From positions 10,736,001 to 10,800,000 of the forward strand of contig NC_063992.1 of NCBI RefSeq assembly GCF_932276165.1: a DNA stretch of 64,000 nt, written 5' to 3'. Position 1 is the stretch's first letter; each line of letters opens with the position of its first letter. Positions 22,701 to 33,500 of this stretch are shown here, piece after piece. This DNA comes from Plutella xylostella. Its lineage: Eukaryota > Arthropoda > Insecta > Lepidoptera > Plutellidae. The notes under the pieces were generated by a model, which saw only the letters and a list, made by a program, of their open reading frames with translations, was not told the origin of the DNA and searched no databases. The position numbers were made by a program, and so were the translations under genes.

Positions 22701-23889
22701 GACTTGGATAAGGAGTTGATTAACCTCGTTTTGTGTAGGCAGGTAATGTGCAGTAAAATTGTATTGTAACTGTAAAATAAACAAATAAAGAGGAGGCCAA
22801 TGCACTTGCACATTACTTTATGTCATTCATAATCATTATTTCATGATGCAACATGGAATCTGGACTTGGTAATGAGTTAATATAACACTTTATTAATACA
22901 GCCACATAATATCAAAACAGCTTACAGCTACCACACATGGTAATCTTATAACACCCTCCTATTTATCGGTATTTGTATTACATAAGTATTGGTGGTGGTA
23001 GTCAAGGTAAAACCAGTATCTCTGAGCAATCAGCAAATCACAAATAATATAAACATAGTTAGCATTCAAACAAAACAATGACAAAGCAATATTTTTTATA
23101 TGGAGTTTTCCTAGTGAAGTCTACATTTTCCTAGCCATGGATAGATAGATAGAGTACTCTTTTGTTCAGCAAGAAATACTTAAGTACCAATTTTACAAAA
23201 AGTGGTCTTATAGTTTATAGCGATCTCTGCCAGACAACCTTTACTTTTTTATGAGGGTTCTTATGACCTGATGGTTACAATGATGATAGAAAACTCCAAC
23301 ACCTTGCTTGATCCTAGCTGGACCCACTACTTTTTAAGAATTTCCAAAAAGCCAGCACAAAGGCTGCCATGGTACCCCTCAAAATAATCTTGGTGTATAG
23401 TTTTAAAAAAAATACGAATTTAATTTGATTTTAGAAAACAGCAGTGAATAAATAAGCTTCATACTCAACAAATATGTAAGTAGTTGAGGAACTTGCTTTG
23501 TTTCATTATCATCATAGGTGTTTATTGCCTTTGTCTATTAATTAAGTAGGTACTTGTACTACTGTATCAATAAGGAAATTACACTAACAACAACACATTT
23601 ACAACCTCTTCAAATGACATTGGAAAGGTAAGGTAGGCCTAGAATACTATGACTGGGCAAAACTTTCGCATCAAAGGTGGAAGGTGGTGGCTGCATGATC
23701 TTTATGCAATGAAGCAGCATTACTGTTGATGTGGCATACTCACTCCAGCCCGATGGAGTTGAGGTGCTGGCCGATGAGGCGCACAATCTCCTGGTCGGTC
23801 TGCGAGAGCTCCCCCGGAGACACGTCCCCGTTGGCGGGGGCCGCGTCACCATTGAGGTGCCCCGCGCCGTTGGACGCGGGCTGCTGCAT
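13771..23889 (-). CDS. WDR26: WD repeat-containing protein 26 (CTLH/GID ubiquitin ligase subunit)
   Basis: Eleven exons in minus order: 23889-23744, 21828-21660, 21212-21017, 20411-20182, 18501-18368, 17848-17731, 17387-17259, 16646-16492, 15147-15047, 14638-14523, 13935-13771. All are GT-AG and phases close to 552 aa. Residues about 28-62 form the LisH motif (SQTDQEIVRLIGQHL...LMQESGLELE), followed by CTLH/CRA (FRQHVLAGDWGKAD, MKFIVLEQKYLEHLESGRA). From about 255 come WD40 repeats (SGSKDNTVMVWD, SPDGRYLLAAGPEDC, LLNVANQGVHLWD, SASDDYSLRLWGPS). Established: the scaffold/substrate arm of the CTLH E3 ligase, also linked to G-protein signalling. The start at ATG 23889 is the first in frame; the frame stays open upstream to about 24220 without ATG. 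Exons 3 and 8 have partial tandem copies in the preceding introns. Confidence 0.95.
14223..14361. mobile_element. palindromic MITE in WDR26 intron 10
   Basis: Left end CCGCTACACGGGTT and right end AACCCGTGTAGCGG are exact inverses; the arms continue imperfectly (GGTTCGTTATT versus AATAACC). 139 bp, no coding capacity. Confidence 0.8.
15152..15278 (+). mobile_element. lepidopteran interspersed repeat, family B copy 1
   Basis: ATCATCATCATCACGACC is followed by GGGGCACGGGTTTACTTCC, TTTTAGGCCTAGTCCACCAC and GGCCTAGTGCGGGTTGGT. The same string occurs at 28905-29128 (minus), 44015-44270 (plus) and 49718-49785 (minus), so this is a dispersed family, probably the 3' part of a SINE or LINE. Confidence 0.75.
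15606..15731. mobile_element. palindromic MITE in WDR26 intron 8
   Basis: AAGGGTTAGCACGGGGCGCA at the left pairs with TGCTCCCCGTGCTAGCCCTT at the right with two mismatches. The arms extend to AATTAAGAC / GTCTTAAAT and ACAAAAGTT / AACTTTTGT. 126 bp. Confidence 0.85.
16738..16990 (-). repeat. three degenerate partial copies of WDR26 exon 8
   Basis: The 5' part of exon 8 with its acceptor (junction at 16646) recurs upstream in intron 7, with junctions near 16751, 16871 and 16967. The 16871 copy is the best: an acceptor AG precedes 25 codons matching exon 8 (GTLLKGWEGIRVN...CRSDGRSVL), after which the frame runs through TITNLTITA to a stop, with no donor. The other two copies keep about 25 bases each. 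A short-range tandem duplication decaying with distance from the real exon. Confidence 0.8.
18085..18260 (-). mobile_element. RTE-type LINE 3' tail
   Basis: TTATCATCATCATCTTCATC is followed by AATCATCCACTGATGGACAT and CTCTCCCAAGGAGCGCCACA, the complement of the 3' UTR of abundant lepidopteran RTE LINEs that end in GATGAT repeats. No ORF part remains. It lies in WDR26 intron 5. Confidence 0.7.
18878..19240. mobile_element. MITE with GGGGCCGTCCATTAATCACG ends
   Basis: TAGGGGCCGTCCATTAATCA at the left and its complement (...GATTAATGGACGGCCCCTTA) at the right, continuing to CGTGAGG. Inside each arm are runs of C interrupted by TCCCCCC. A TA target duplication is plausible. Nested inside the element at 18716-19789, so it came later. 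Confidence 0.85.
19483..19608 (+). CDS. short acidic open frame inside the TIR element, not recognised
   Basis: ATG 19483 opens a 41-codon frame, MKKLDGILDTASDDTVVPF, ending in an Asp/Glu run (DTSDSDDDEDEDLNLF) and TAA 19606-19608. Upstream in frame are basic and acidic codons (RKKEEEE) back to a stop. It could be the last exon of a lost transposase or a chance frame. I do not recognise it. Confidence 0.25.
20513..20757 (+). mobile_element. tRNA-derived SINE
   Basis: AGCGGTTGTAGCTCAGTCGG (A box) heads a body with GTGAAGGAAAACAT, AAACCTGCAT, ACATGTGCATCCGCAATGGA and CAAGGTGGTGGAAAAGGTCC, the standard body of a lepidopteran SINE. The B box is lost by a short deletion after CGCCAAAGATGC. Located in WDR26 intron 3. 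Confidence 0.8.
20910..20978. mobile_element. small palindromic MITE, family A copy 2
   Basis: Left GGTACATATCAGAAG and right TCTCTGCACCTGATCGTAC match the ends of the copies at 7101 and 60511, with more mismatches. Located in WDR26 intron 3, close to the exon 3 donor. Confidence 0.55.
21101..21533 (-). repeat. 219-bp tandem duplication spanning the WDR26 exon 3 acceptor
   Basis: Bases 21101-21319 recur at 21320-21533 with a constant offset of 219. Each unit holds the first 37 codons of exon 3, its acceptor AG and upstream intron. The exonic parts differ at four sites (112 bp), all synonymous third positions, while the intronic halves differ at roughly a third of sites. The distal copy (21431-21320) reads the exon 3 peptide to ...LQHDT and then YT-stop, with no donor. 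In both copies the intron part on the minus strand encodes an RT-like string (GIPQGTI..PTLFLIYV), so the acceptor region derives from LINE DNA. Confidence 0.9.
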
Positions 23890-24147
23890 GGCGGGGGGGT
23901 CGCGGCGCGCGGGCGACAGCCTGCGGGACCGCTTGCGCGGCGGCCGGTCACCGGCGCCCTCGTCCCCCGACCCACGGGAGGCCAGGCTGGGAGCCGACGC
24001 CGCTCGGCGTGGACGACGCCGCGCCCGAGCCCTCCCCGCGCCAGGGATCACCGACGCATCAGCGCCGCGCTCGGAGCCTCGTGACGTCACGGCCGCTTGC
24101 ACCCGACCACTGCAACTCGACAGACTCGATCTCCCTTTGTTCGCCAC

Positions 24148-25090
24148 CAGTAAACACTTCTCTCTGGGCGGGCTGGCAGGCCTTGATTGCTTTCGATCGC
24201 TCGTGAATTCGATAAAGCAGTGAAGACAAGAAGCTTTACAGATGGCTGATGAGGTTCACGTTCTTCGCCAGGGGCTCGAAGCGTACACAAAAATCAGCTG
24301 AAAATGTAACAACAGCTGTCTTCGTTCTTCACTCAATAAGCAACCACAGATGAAGATGCAAATATGTCCCTACACGATGAGATATGTCGTGTCAATATTT
24401 ACATTTACTAAAATTCCTTTTATAATTTCCAAATATGCAAAATATTTCCAGGGGTACAAATAACTTAAAAAAAATAATTTTAATTTGTATTTTCGGACCA
24501 ACTGAGTAAGGACTCTTTGTTTTGGCTATTAGAAAAATTTAAACTTTTGCCACACGACAAGTTGGATAGTGAAGGTACTGGAATTCTGACACATAAAGCG
24601 TTTAGTTTTTGCCAGTTTATAAAATGCTGCGTCATAAGATATCCTAAAAGGCATATGAAATGGATGCCAATAAGTGTTATTCGCTCATAAATATTTTTCT
24701 GGTCAATAAATGCATTATAAAATCATGCACAATATGAGTAAAGTGCGCCAATCCGCGAATCTTCATAAAAAAAGACAGCATTTTTATGATGATACCTAGT
24801 TCAAAAGCAGAAACAAACACTTAACGTCAAAAGGTCATTCCTACCCGTTTCGAAGGCGTGAGTTTTGTTTACGACGTTTTCGATGACACATCTTCTATCC
24901 TTTTTTCACGTTAAACATGTGGCATAATAAGAAAGAGAAAAAAAACTTAAACTACAAACAACTTATTCGACATCGTCCATTTCCAAACCACTGATTTGAT
25001 TTAATTTAATATTTAGTTTCGAAGATTATGGTTATGGTGAACTGCTTTTATTTATATTCATAATCTAGGCAATCACAATATCATGTAAAG
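24148..25090. promoter_or_regulatory. WDR26 / OAF head-to-head promoter region
   Basis: The two genes start divergently, 1.2 kb apart (ATG 23889 minus, ATG 25091 plus). The WDR26 side (23850-24120) is strongly CpG-rich; the OAF side is AT-rich. No TATA box or initiator can be assigned with confidence. No gene is seen in the interval. Confidence 0.45.
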
Positions 25091-28000
25091 ATGTATAGAC
25101 CAATCCTGAAAGTTATTTGTTGGTTTCTACTTGTGCGATCCTCCAATTTACAACTTCTCATAAACGTAAAAAATCAGGTGAGTTTGTGTTCTTGTTTCTA
25201 TCGATGTCATACTAATTGAAGAAGTATAATTAATATAAATTATTTAGGAAGTCAACAATATACCACTTAAACATTAAGCAGTAAGGTTATTACCTATACC
25301 AAATTCTTTCTTCAGTTCCACCCTTTCTAATGTTCTCTTTCATGCTTAATCCGTGTACATATGTCATATATTCCAGGGTGGAGATGTTATGCAGGAGAAC
25401 ATAACAGCGAATGTATCAGAGGATACCGTCACCCTGGACTTCGTGAGGCTCGATGGCGTGTTCGTGTCACAGCTGGTTGACTTCACTAATGTAAGTAATA
25501 AGTATGCAGAGGGCCTGACTAGGTACTGTACTGAAACACTGTATGGTTAAAGTACAAATCAAGTTTAATGTAGGTCTATTAAAATTAAATATTGGTAATA
25601 AAAACAATACCCATAACACCATTACACATTCTATTACCAATATAAGAAACCTATTCACTAACTTGTAATTTGAGTAATCATAAATTAGAATTCCATATTA
25701 TTTATACATATAATATAATTCTTTCCTTGTAGCGTGTTTTGAAACTATACAAGGCCAGAACGCACCCATAGTGCACTAGCACTGTATAGTTTCAAGTGAA
25801 GAAAAAAATATTTTACTTGAAAATATACACGATTTGTGCGTACTAATCGCGTATATTTTCAAGTTGGGATTTACTGAATCATTCTTGAAAATATACATTG
25901 CTATTACGCACATTGCTTGATTTGCGTACTTGTCGAATATAATTTATACCTACATGCTGATTCTGATTTACTTAACTATTTCGGTAAATGTACATGACTA
26001 TAACTTACTTGTTCTGCCTGTCATACCTATAGAATGTTAATAAATAAAGATGAACAAGCTCTAATTTGATTGATGAATTTATATTTATAGCAATCATACT
26101 TGCAAGTAAGATTACCAATATCCTATTATTTATATGAATTAAGAGTAATAGGTACCTACTACGCTCAAGAGAAATGAAAAAGTTCCAGTGACGATAGCTC
26201 CTGAACGGAAAAGACTAGGTTCGTCGTTGCCGTCGCAATATTAAAATACATTTAACAGCGCATCAAAATATTATTATAACCAACTAAAAACGTAAATTTC
26301 GATCAAAATTCTAAATTAAATGTTTTAAAAAATTGTGGTCATTTGGTGTTGACATATTGCAACTTGGACTTATTGATTGCTCGTGAGTGTATTACCATAA
26401 AATAACAAGTACAACTTTCAGTATTACCGTATAGACCTAAATTTTCATCAAGTTTTGGGGAGCCTACCCTATCTATCTATGGGTATTAAATATAAAAACC
26501 GGTTCTACCTTTTTTGGCATAATATTTTTTTGCCTAATCTCCTATTGCATAGTAACGTTTGGTCAAAGTCTCGTTACGCCGAAAATCGTATGGCATAAAT
26601 CTCGTTTAGTAAAAAGTTATTTCGCATAACATTGTTTTGCCTAATAATGGTATGGCCAAATCTTGAATAGCCTAATAATGCTATGGCATAGGTTTATACA
26701 AAGTAATAATATTCGTTTGGCTTTAACTTTGACGGAGCGTCTCCCTACATAGCGCAAACTGGTGCCTCGTATTGTTTCCGCTGTTTGGAAAACGCTCCGC
26801 TCCGCTTCGCTGCGCTCCGCTTTGGTTTTGATGAATATGTGCACCTAACACGCTCCTCCTCGCTTTGCTCGTCGTCGCACCTATTTTTAGGTTTCGATCC
26901 CATGGGGTTTGTAATAATTATATTGGTAGAAAAATACCACAATTTGTACATTTACTACATACTTAATATATTATTTATTAAAATAACATTAGGAGAAACA
27001 AGATTATACATAGGTATAGACGAACATAAATTTGAGCAAACGAAACTTAGGTGTTTAAAGATTGTGCCTAAAGAGTTTTAGACGAAACGAGCCTTATGCC
27101 ACATAAGTCTTGGCAAAGTGATGGTTCGGCCAAAAAAGTTTAGACCATACGAGTTATGCGAAATGAGTTTTGGTCAATAAAGATTATGCCAGATGAGCGG
27201 AACCCATAAAAACCTACTACCTAGTAACTAATCACGTATAGTTTCAAGTGCTCGCATTGCACCTTGGCACTTGAAAATATACACGATTAGTACGCAGTGG
27301 TAACTGCTGCAGTATATTTTCAATCCATAATTTTGGCCCAACTTACTTGAAAATATATGCGGTTAGTGCGTAATGGCCTTGTATACTTTCAAGTAAATCA
27401 TGGCCCCATTTTAATTTGAAAGTATACGTGAGCAGTCCCACCCTCTGTGTTCTGGCCTTGTATAGTTTCAAAACACGCTTCCTTGTATCATAATAAATAA
27501 CCATAATCTATTCATTTCATCAAGATAGAATTATTCTATTATATTATTTATCTCACTTTTAAAATAGCATAAAACATCATTTCTAAATTATCATACTATG
27601 CTCTTTTCAGGAGGTTGAAGCCATGAAGGTGGTGATCCCGGGCGAGGAGGAGCTGGGCCAGGCGCGGCACCAGGCCCTCTGCTTCCTCACGCACTCCGCG
27701 CAGGCCGACTTCATCGCCCCTGATGCTATGGCCAAGTTGAGACAGGTTCTATATTTTTTTATGAATATTATAATGAGATAGTATTGTTGCATGTATATTT
27801 GTTTGTAATTTAGCTCAATAAACCAATTATTATTTGTCCATTTGAAATCATATTTTTGCATTACATATTATATGCATATTATTATAATCTCTCTCTATGG
27901 CTACTTTATGATTATAGTACTATATCTAGGTGTTCAGAAATTTCAATTTTAGCATTTTCATGGTATGCAAATAGGCATAATTATGTTATGTAATGTTATG

Positions 28001-29524
28001 ATTATGCAGATTTACTCATATCCAACGTATGCCAAAACCAGCGCCCAGACTTGTCTAAGCTTAACACCACCACCAAAAACTCACGCCCCTATAACTTCCA
28101 CTTCCAGAAAAACCCAGGCACAGTGCGTGTAGCAGAAGAAGACCGGGGCTGGCGCCAGACCACGGCCACGGCGTGGGCGGGGCGCGCGGCGCGGCTGCTG
28201 TCCCCCGCGGCCGCCCGCCACTGCGCCGCGGCCGGGGACCAGGTGTTCCTCAGGGCGACTGACTTGACGCGCTGGGCGCCACGGCCTGGTGAGTTGTTGT
28301 GTTGTGATCCTGGGTTCTCCCTGAGTGGTGTCTGCACGCGTGTACGCTCCTTAGGCGATGAGCCACTGACTACTCATCTGACTGGCTAATCCTAACATTG
28401 CATTGAGTAGTACACCCGAATCCGCGATTGTAACAAATGCGAATGTGGAATTTTGTAGAATTTTGTCTTTTGTAGAAATGAATGGTCATCACCAAAGACT
28501 ATACATTAATCGGAAATTAATTGGCCATCACTCAATGGGATATTAGGTAATGTTATTTGGTACTTATAACACAGCTTATAATTAATATCATCGTCAATAC
28601 GGCTCGCGAACTATCACGTGAGTACAAATAAGTGCAGTGAAAAGCGGGTTACTCCCTTGCGAAACCTTATTTATTTGCAGGATTTTAACTTCAAAAATGG
28701 TTCAGGCTTATCCTAATGTAAACTATTAATACACGGCTCAATAACTACAACATCCCCTCCCGCACCCTGCAGGCATGGAGCAGTACTCCTCGCTGGTGTC
28801 GTCGTTCCCGGAGCGCGCGCTGGCGGCGGAGGGCGCGCCGGCCTGCGAGCCGCGCACGCCCGCGGACCACGACTGCGTCTGCCATTTTGAGGTAACCACA
28901 CTATACCTGGTTGCTGCTTCGGCAGCAGTCGTTAAGCCTAGTCAGAGGCCTTTGGGCAGCTTAAAAACATCTGACAGTCGGGTTGCCCACTTACCAGACA
29001 ACTCTCTCAGCACAAGCTTACTTGTGTTGGGGTCCACCAAGCCGCACTAGGCCAGCGTGGTAGACTTGGCCAAAAACCCTTTCTTGATTGGGAGGAGACC
29101 CGTGCCCCAGCAGTGGGGTGATGATGATGAAGCTATACATCAGCTTGCATGACATGACATGTGATAACTGCAAATGAAATGAGTGCTTTTGCTTTATTAC
29201 AAGTTGTCTCTGCCACTCTTTGAAACAGTGATTTATATTTCAGTTACAATGGCTTTAGTCTCTACTATGACAGATTATTAGATTGCTTTTGGAGTTGTTG
29301 TTGATGTTATTGGGAAGATTAAATGATTGAACTTTTCTTTGAAACTATAAGTACAATTTTCTTGTTTGCAGGTGTGTGTGAACTGGTACCCGTGCGGGCT
29401 GAAGTACTGCAAGGGCAAGCCCCAAGGCGGGCTGAGCTACCGCTGCGGCATCAAGACGTGCCACCGCTGCTACAGATATCACTTCTATGTGAAGACCCGC
29501 AGTGCCTGCCCCAGCTTCACGTGA
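25091..29524 (+). CDS. OAF: out at first protein (OAF), secreted
   Basis: Exons 25091-25177, 25377-25490, 27611-27745, 28108-28288, 28773-28891 and 29372-29524, all GT-AG and in phase, give 262 aa (human OAF is 273). Exon 1 encodes a hydrophobic signal sequence (VICWFLLV) running into LLINVKNQ, then GGDVMQENITANVSEDTVTL, the OAF hallmark, DFVRLDGVFVSQLVDF, EVEAMKVVIPGEEELGQARH and ADFIAPDAMAKLRQKNPGTV. The last exon is cysteine-rich (CVNWYPCGLKYCKG, CGIKTCHRCYRYHF). Established: oaf is a conserved secreted protein first described in Drosophila, with a role in nervous-system development; its biochemistry is not settled. Intron 2 is 2.1 kb and carries a 1,747-bp TIR element. Poly(A) signals at 29646 and 29720. 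Confidence 0.95.
26160..26375 (+). repeat. interspersed repeat C, copy 1
   Basis: AATGAAAAAGTTCCAGTGAC, ACTAGGTT, CAATATT, CATTTAACAGCG, CCAACTAAAA, AAAATTG, GTCATTTGGTGT occur in the same order and orientation at 32780-32995. About 210 bp. No end structure seen. Confidence 0.75.
26490..27205. mobile_element. nested element built of degenerate GGCATAA-type short repeats
   Basis: Both flanks (26505-26700 and 27075-27205) consist of degenerate units of roughly 20 bp on the theme ATGGCATAA-TCGTTTGG; the right flank carries them mostly inverted (TTATGCC, ATGAGTTTTGGTC). The centre has a GC-richer block (26735-26910) with CGCTCCGCTCCGCTTCGCTG. No coding potential is supported. It sits inside the 1,747-bp TIR element. 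Confidence 0.55.
28905..29128 (-). mobile_element. lepidopteran interspersed repeat, family B copy 2
   Basis: Complement of the family at 15152 and 44015: CAGCAGTCGTTAAGCCTAGT, CTTGTGTTGGGGTCCACCAA, CACTAGGCCAGCGTGGTAGA, AGACCCGTGCCCCAGCAGTG, ending in GGTGATGATGATGA. It lies in OAF intron 5, directly after the donor at 28892. Confidence 0.75.
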
Positions 29525-29719
29525 CATCATGTCACAACTGCTGTTGTCTCTACTTGTACCTACAGATGTATGCCAAACCTTTTCTTATCTAGTCATGTGT
29601 AGAGTGCCCAGTTTGTATTTTTGTATGCGCTGCCGATTTAATTTAAATAAACTGCGACAATACTGTGTAGTTGTGTACAGAACTTTGGATACTTTAATAC
29701 TCTTCCAATTTGGTATAAG

Positions 29720-29758
29720 AATAAATGAAATTATTTTTACATGTGAGTTTAATTTATT
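29720..29758. terminator. facing poly(A) signals, OAF / MRPS21
   Basis: Plus AATAAA at 29720-29725 (196 bp after the OAF stop; another at 29646-29651) faces minus AATAAA at 29753-29758 (60 bp after the MRPS21 stop), with 27 bp between. Cleavage 10-30 bases past each signal would make the two transcripts overlap. Confidence 0.6.
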
Positions 29759-29817
29759 ATGGTAAACTATTTACAAACTACAAAATTATAAGCTAAGATA
29801 GTAGTATTAATAATTAT

Positions 29818-30274
29818 TTAGTGGCATCCAGGGTACGCCTCATGACGGTTCTTGCGAAGAACAAATTGAATCTTCCTCTCCATGTCCTCGTTATAAATAG
29901 CTTTGCATCTCTCATGGTTGATACGACGTCTTGTCTGTAAAGCCACAAATTAATTCTGTTAATTCTCTAACTTTAATATTAAGTACATTAGATCTTATGA
30001 GGTTCGTAAATGAGTCAAAACAGTCTTTGAAAAAACATTTGTGAACATGTGTAAGTTACACATAAATGGATGCTGTTCAAGGTAATGAGTTATTTTATAC
30101 CTGGAAAGGCTTCTCGTAGTATCTGGTGAGTCTGTATTGCTCCAGGATGCCTTCTTTACCGATAATTCTGTTCACCAATCGGCAAGCATCTTCAATGTCG
30201 TTGTTCTTTACGAAAACCGTCCGAGCGATGAACGAGGGATGTCTATTCGCTAAAAGTCTCAATGTTAGATGCAT
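29818..30274 (-). CDS. MRPS21: mitochondrial small ribosomal subunit protein bS21m
   Basis: Two exons, 30274-30101 and 29934-29818, joined in phase 0 by a 166-bp GT-AG intron, give 96 aa (human 87). The bS21 signature is clear: FIARTVFVKNNDIEDACRLV, NRIIGKEGILEQYRLTRYYE and KP, then TRRRINHERCKAIYNEDMER and KIQFVLRKNRHEAYPGCH. The frame is open further upstream, but the ATG at 30274 fits the family length; the upstream part lacks homology. Established: part of the mitochondrial 28S subunit. Short, basic, probably constitutively expressed. It starts head-to-head with the WDY-like gene, 325 bp between ATGs. Confidence 0.95.
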
Positions 30275-30599
30275 TTTGGTGCCAGAATTAACAATAAATT
30301 CTTTGGAACCGAAAATATACAAATGAAAACAGTAATTTGAGGTTATATTAAGGAGGTTGACAGCTTTGACACTGACAGTGGCAGGCCGGATTTTGCCTTG
30401 CCATATACAAAATATTATAAACTCATTCAACTTAATCAAGTTTAAAATAATGCTCAAAACAATAACGGGTTTGATTGAGTTGTCTCATGGTTGTCTCCTC
30501 GAATGACATATTGACATCATTTGATTTTAATATTATTATTGATTTGAATATTTTAATACAAACAACCTAAGTTACCTTGCTAATAAAAATCCAGCCACA
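30275..30599. promoter_or_regulatory. MRPS21 / WDY-like head-to-head promoter region
   Basis: 325 bp between divergent start codons, AT-rich, with no TATA box placed convincingly. AATGACATATTGACATCATT (30503-30522) is a direct repeat of TGACAT. Both transcripts must start here. Confidence 0.5.
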
Positions 30600-33500
30600 A
30601 TGACTTCAAATGAATTCGACTCGAGGCTACCATCCATGTCGTTATCTTCAAAATCGGAAGGCACGCTTCTCACCAGGCGGATGTACAAGAACCCCGCGCT
30701 TCACGAGCGCTGCACCATGCTGGACATGCTGAAGCTGCGTGACATCTTCCACTCCGCCCACATGGGCCGGCTGCTGCCCACCGAGTTCAGGGAAGTGCTC
30801 AGGGATGTGCTCAATGCAGAATACGATGAGGAGGAGTTTAAATTACTGTTTTTAAAAGTTAGTAAGTTTACTTTTCTGTATTTATTGAATGTAGGTACTT
30901 ACCTAACTACCTTATGTATTACGTTAAACTCTCGTGGCTTTACTAGGCATTGTTAACTACTTTTATACCTACCCCCATAACTAGTTGAGTTAAAAGCAAT
31001 TATTTTCCGTCTTTCGAGAGTAAGTACCTATGTAGTGGAAATAGTTGAAATAGTACGTCACCACATGTATCTTGTTAACTATCAGGCGCCTGTATATCTT
31101 TGTGCATCATTAGGTACCTACATATTTAGGTAGATCAAAATTTTTCGCTTCCCCCTCTAACCAAAACCCCCGATCACCTCCAAACCCCAAGATAAACGCG
31201 GCCCGCACCGGCGAGATCGACTGGGACGAGCTGGTGTCGCACCTGCTGCTGGGCTACTTCACCAGCGACGGGGACGGTGGCGGCCTGCAGCCCCCCATCG
31301 CCGGCCTGCCCCGGGTGCTGCGCTCGCGGCACCGGCACGCCGTGGCTAGGGTGCTGTTCTGCCCGGATGTTGGGAAGGTAAAGTTGTATACTTACTTAAA
31401 TGAACTGAGTATCCATGAGCATCCATTACGGCGAAGGAAAACAGCGTGAGGAAAGCTGTACATCTAGATTATAGATATATGTAAGTACCCAAAGTGCATT
31501 GTAATCATTCAAAGACGGCGATACGGCTCGCGAACTATCACGTGAGTACAATATCTACAGCGAAAAGTGGGTGACTCGCTTGCGAGTCACGATTACAGTC
31601 CTGAGAATGTGTATGTAATCAAGTATCCAAAAGGTCATAATGAATGTATAATATACATTAAGATATCACATGCCTACCTACATATCTCCGGTTATTGCAG
31701 TCCAATCATATCATTACATCGATTCTGACTCTGCAGCCATTTGCCTTATAAGGCGAATAGATGAGGGGGCGCCAGCAACCTAAGATCCAGCACTGTACTT
31801 AAGAATGTGGGTTAACTATGTGCCTCTTATTTCCAGGACCGCAGCACCGACCCGATGCTGGGTTCATACGTGACCGCCAGCCGCGACGGCGTGATCAACT
31901 GGTGGTCTCTGAACATGAAACTACTGAGGAGTGCGCAGTCCACTTGCCGTGAGTTATTCCATTCACTTGTTCACTATATACCTATCGGGAAATTGTAACT
32001 AGAAAAAAGTCAATATACTGGCTTATGGAGGAGCGAAGGTGTTGCCACTCCTCCATTGAAAAGGGAGGATCCTCCGACCAAGCTGGGCGGTTTAGCTTGG
32101 TGGGCAACTGCCCGACGGTTACATGTCGGGATTCTGTATATATACTGAGTAGCTGTAATTCTTAGATACCGCGATGTAGGATTTGGTATTTTTGCTTTTC
32201 ACTCTTCCATGCCATCTGTTGGTCGTCCTTGATATCTCTTTGCTGGATCTATATCTTGACTTCTATGCTTGCGCGTATTCATTATAGATGTCGCCACAGG
32301 CTAAAGACCCCTTTATTTATTAATCATGAAACTACTTATAACCGTAACATAAGGTCAACCGGGGCCAAGTCGCCTACGGGGCTAATGCCTCGAATCCATT
32401 TATCTTCCGAACCACATATTTTAGAACTACTGGAGTCATCTGCTATCTATCTTTGGAACTCAAACTTTTACTACTGACCAATAGATGTCGTATCCGGGGA
32501 AATTTTCTTAAATAATCTGCCATTTTAATTTTTTCACCTCTTTTGGCCACCTCCGGTTTCCTGACACGTTTTTTTGAATCGTTCCAAATGTGCGTTTGTT
32601 TAAAAGAATCTATGTTTCCTAACTGTAAATACTGTTATTGTTTTGTTGCTTTACATATTGTTTTGATTATTTTATTGAAATAACGTAAGATTCGGATACA
32701 ATATGCAATTAAAAATTGGTAAGCTTAGCTTTTTTTTGGGGTAAATGCCTCTGGGCTGTCATAAATGTATTTTATACACTCACGAGCAATGAAAAAGTTC
32801 CAGTGACATTAGCACCAAATTACTCCTAAACGAAATATACTAGGTTAATGACGGCTTCTGCAATATTGAAGAACATTTAACAGCGTATCAGAATTGACAT
32901 TCTTAGATTGGTAATCCAACTAAAACGTAAATAATTTGAATATATAATAAACTAAATTTTTTAAAAAATTGGCGTCATTTGGTGTCGATATTATAAAGTT
33001 GATAACAAGGTATATAGAAAATAATCATATAATAAATAATAAATAAAAAAATAGTCATATTACAGAATGATCCCACTTGTTTTTAAAACTCTAAATAGTT
33101 TTGTAATGATTATCCTTGTAAGAGCAAAATTCCGTCAGACTCTAAAAATGGTATACTTACTAATTTTAAGTTGTGGTTTGATTGCAAATTATAAAAAATA
33201 TGCCCTTGTATGCTTTTATACTGTATTTTAATTTGTCATGAAGTATTCATACTTTTTTAAAGTCCTATAAAGTATTCATAAATAAAATGTTGAGCACCCC
33301 TGGAATCTTGGATGGGGTAAATGCCACTACAAGAAATTGGGGTATGTAGGCGACATAGCCCCAAAAATTTTTGATCAACTAATTCTCCTTAACTAAGCGC
33401 AGTATTTCGTTTACAAGCTAATAATTAGCTACGTTAATAGTAATTCTATAAATTATATCTACTTAAACTTGTAAAAAGCTCTTCTAAGCACACAAACTAG

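Larger units (their letters stand above)
25732..27478. mobile_element. 1,747-bp TIR element with 9-bp target duplication
   Basis: The ends are perfect inverted copies for 30 bp (GCGTGTTTTGAAACTATACA, then AGGCCAGAAC). The flanking TTCCTTGTA is repeated at 25723-25731 and 27479-27487, a 9-bp target duplication. Just inside each end are several direct and inverted copies of ACTTGAAAATATACACGATT with nearby GTGCGTAC, as subterminal repeats. No transposase frame is present. Established: 9-bp duplications occur with Mutator-like and a few other superfamilies; assignment is inference. Nested inside are a repeat at 26160 and a second element at 26490-27205. Confidence 0.88.

Noticed and set aside
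23890..24220. WDR26 extended N-terminus (86 or more extra residues)
   Set aside because: The frame is open but has no ATG; the frame start at 24147 is a GTG. The first ATG at 23889 gives a sensible protein.
28775..29050. Longer OAF exon 5 frame continuing past 28891
   Set aside because: The extension is translated repeat (family B); the donor at 28892 joins in phase to the cysteine-rich last exon.
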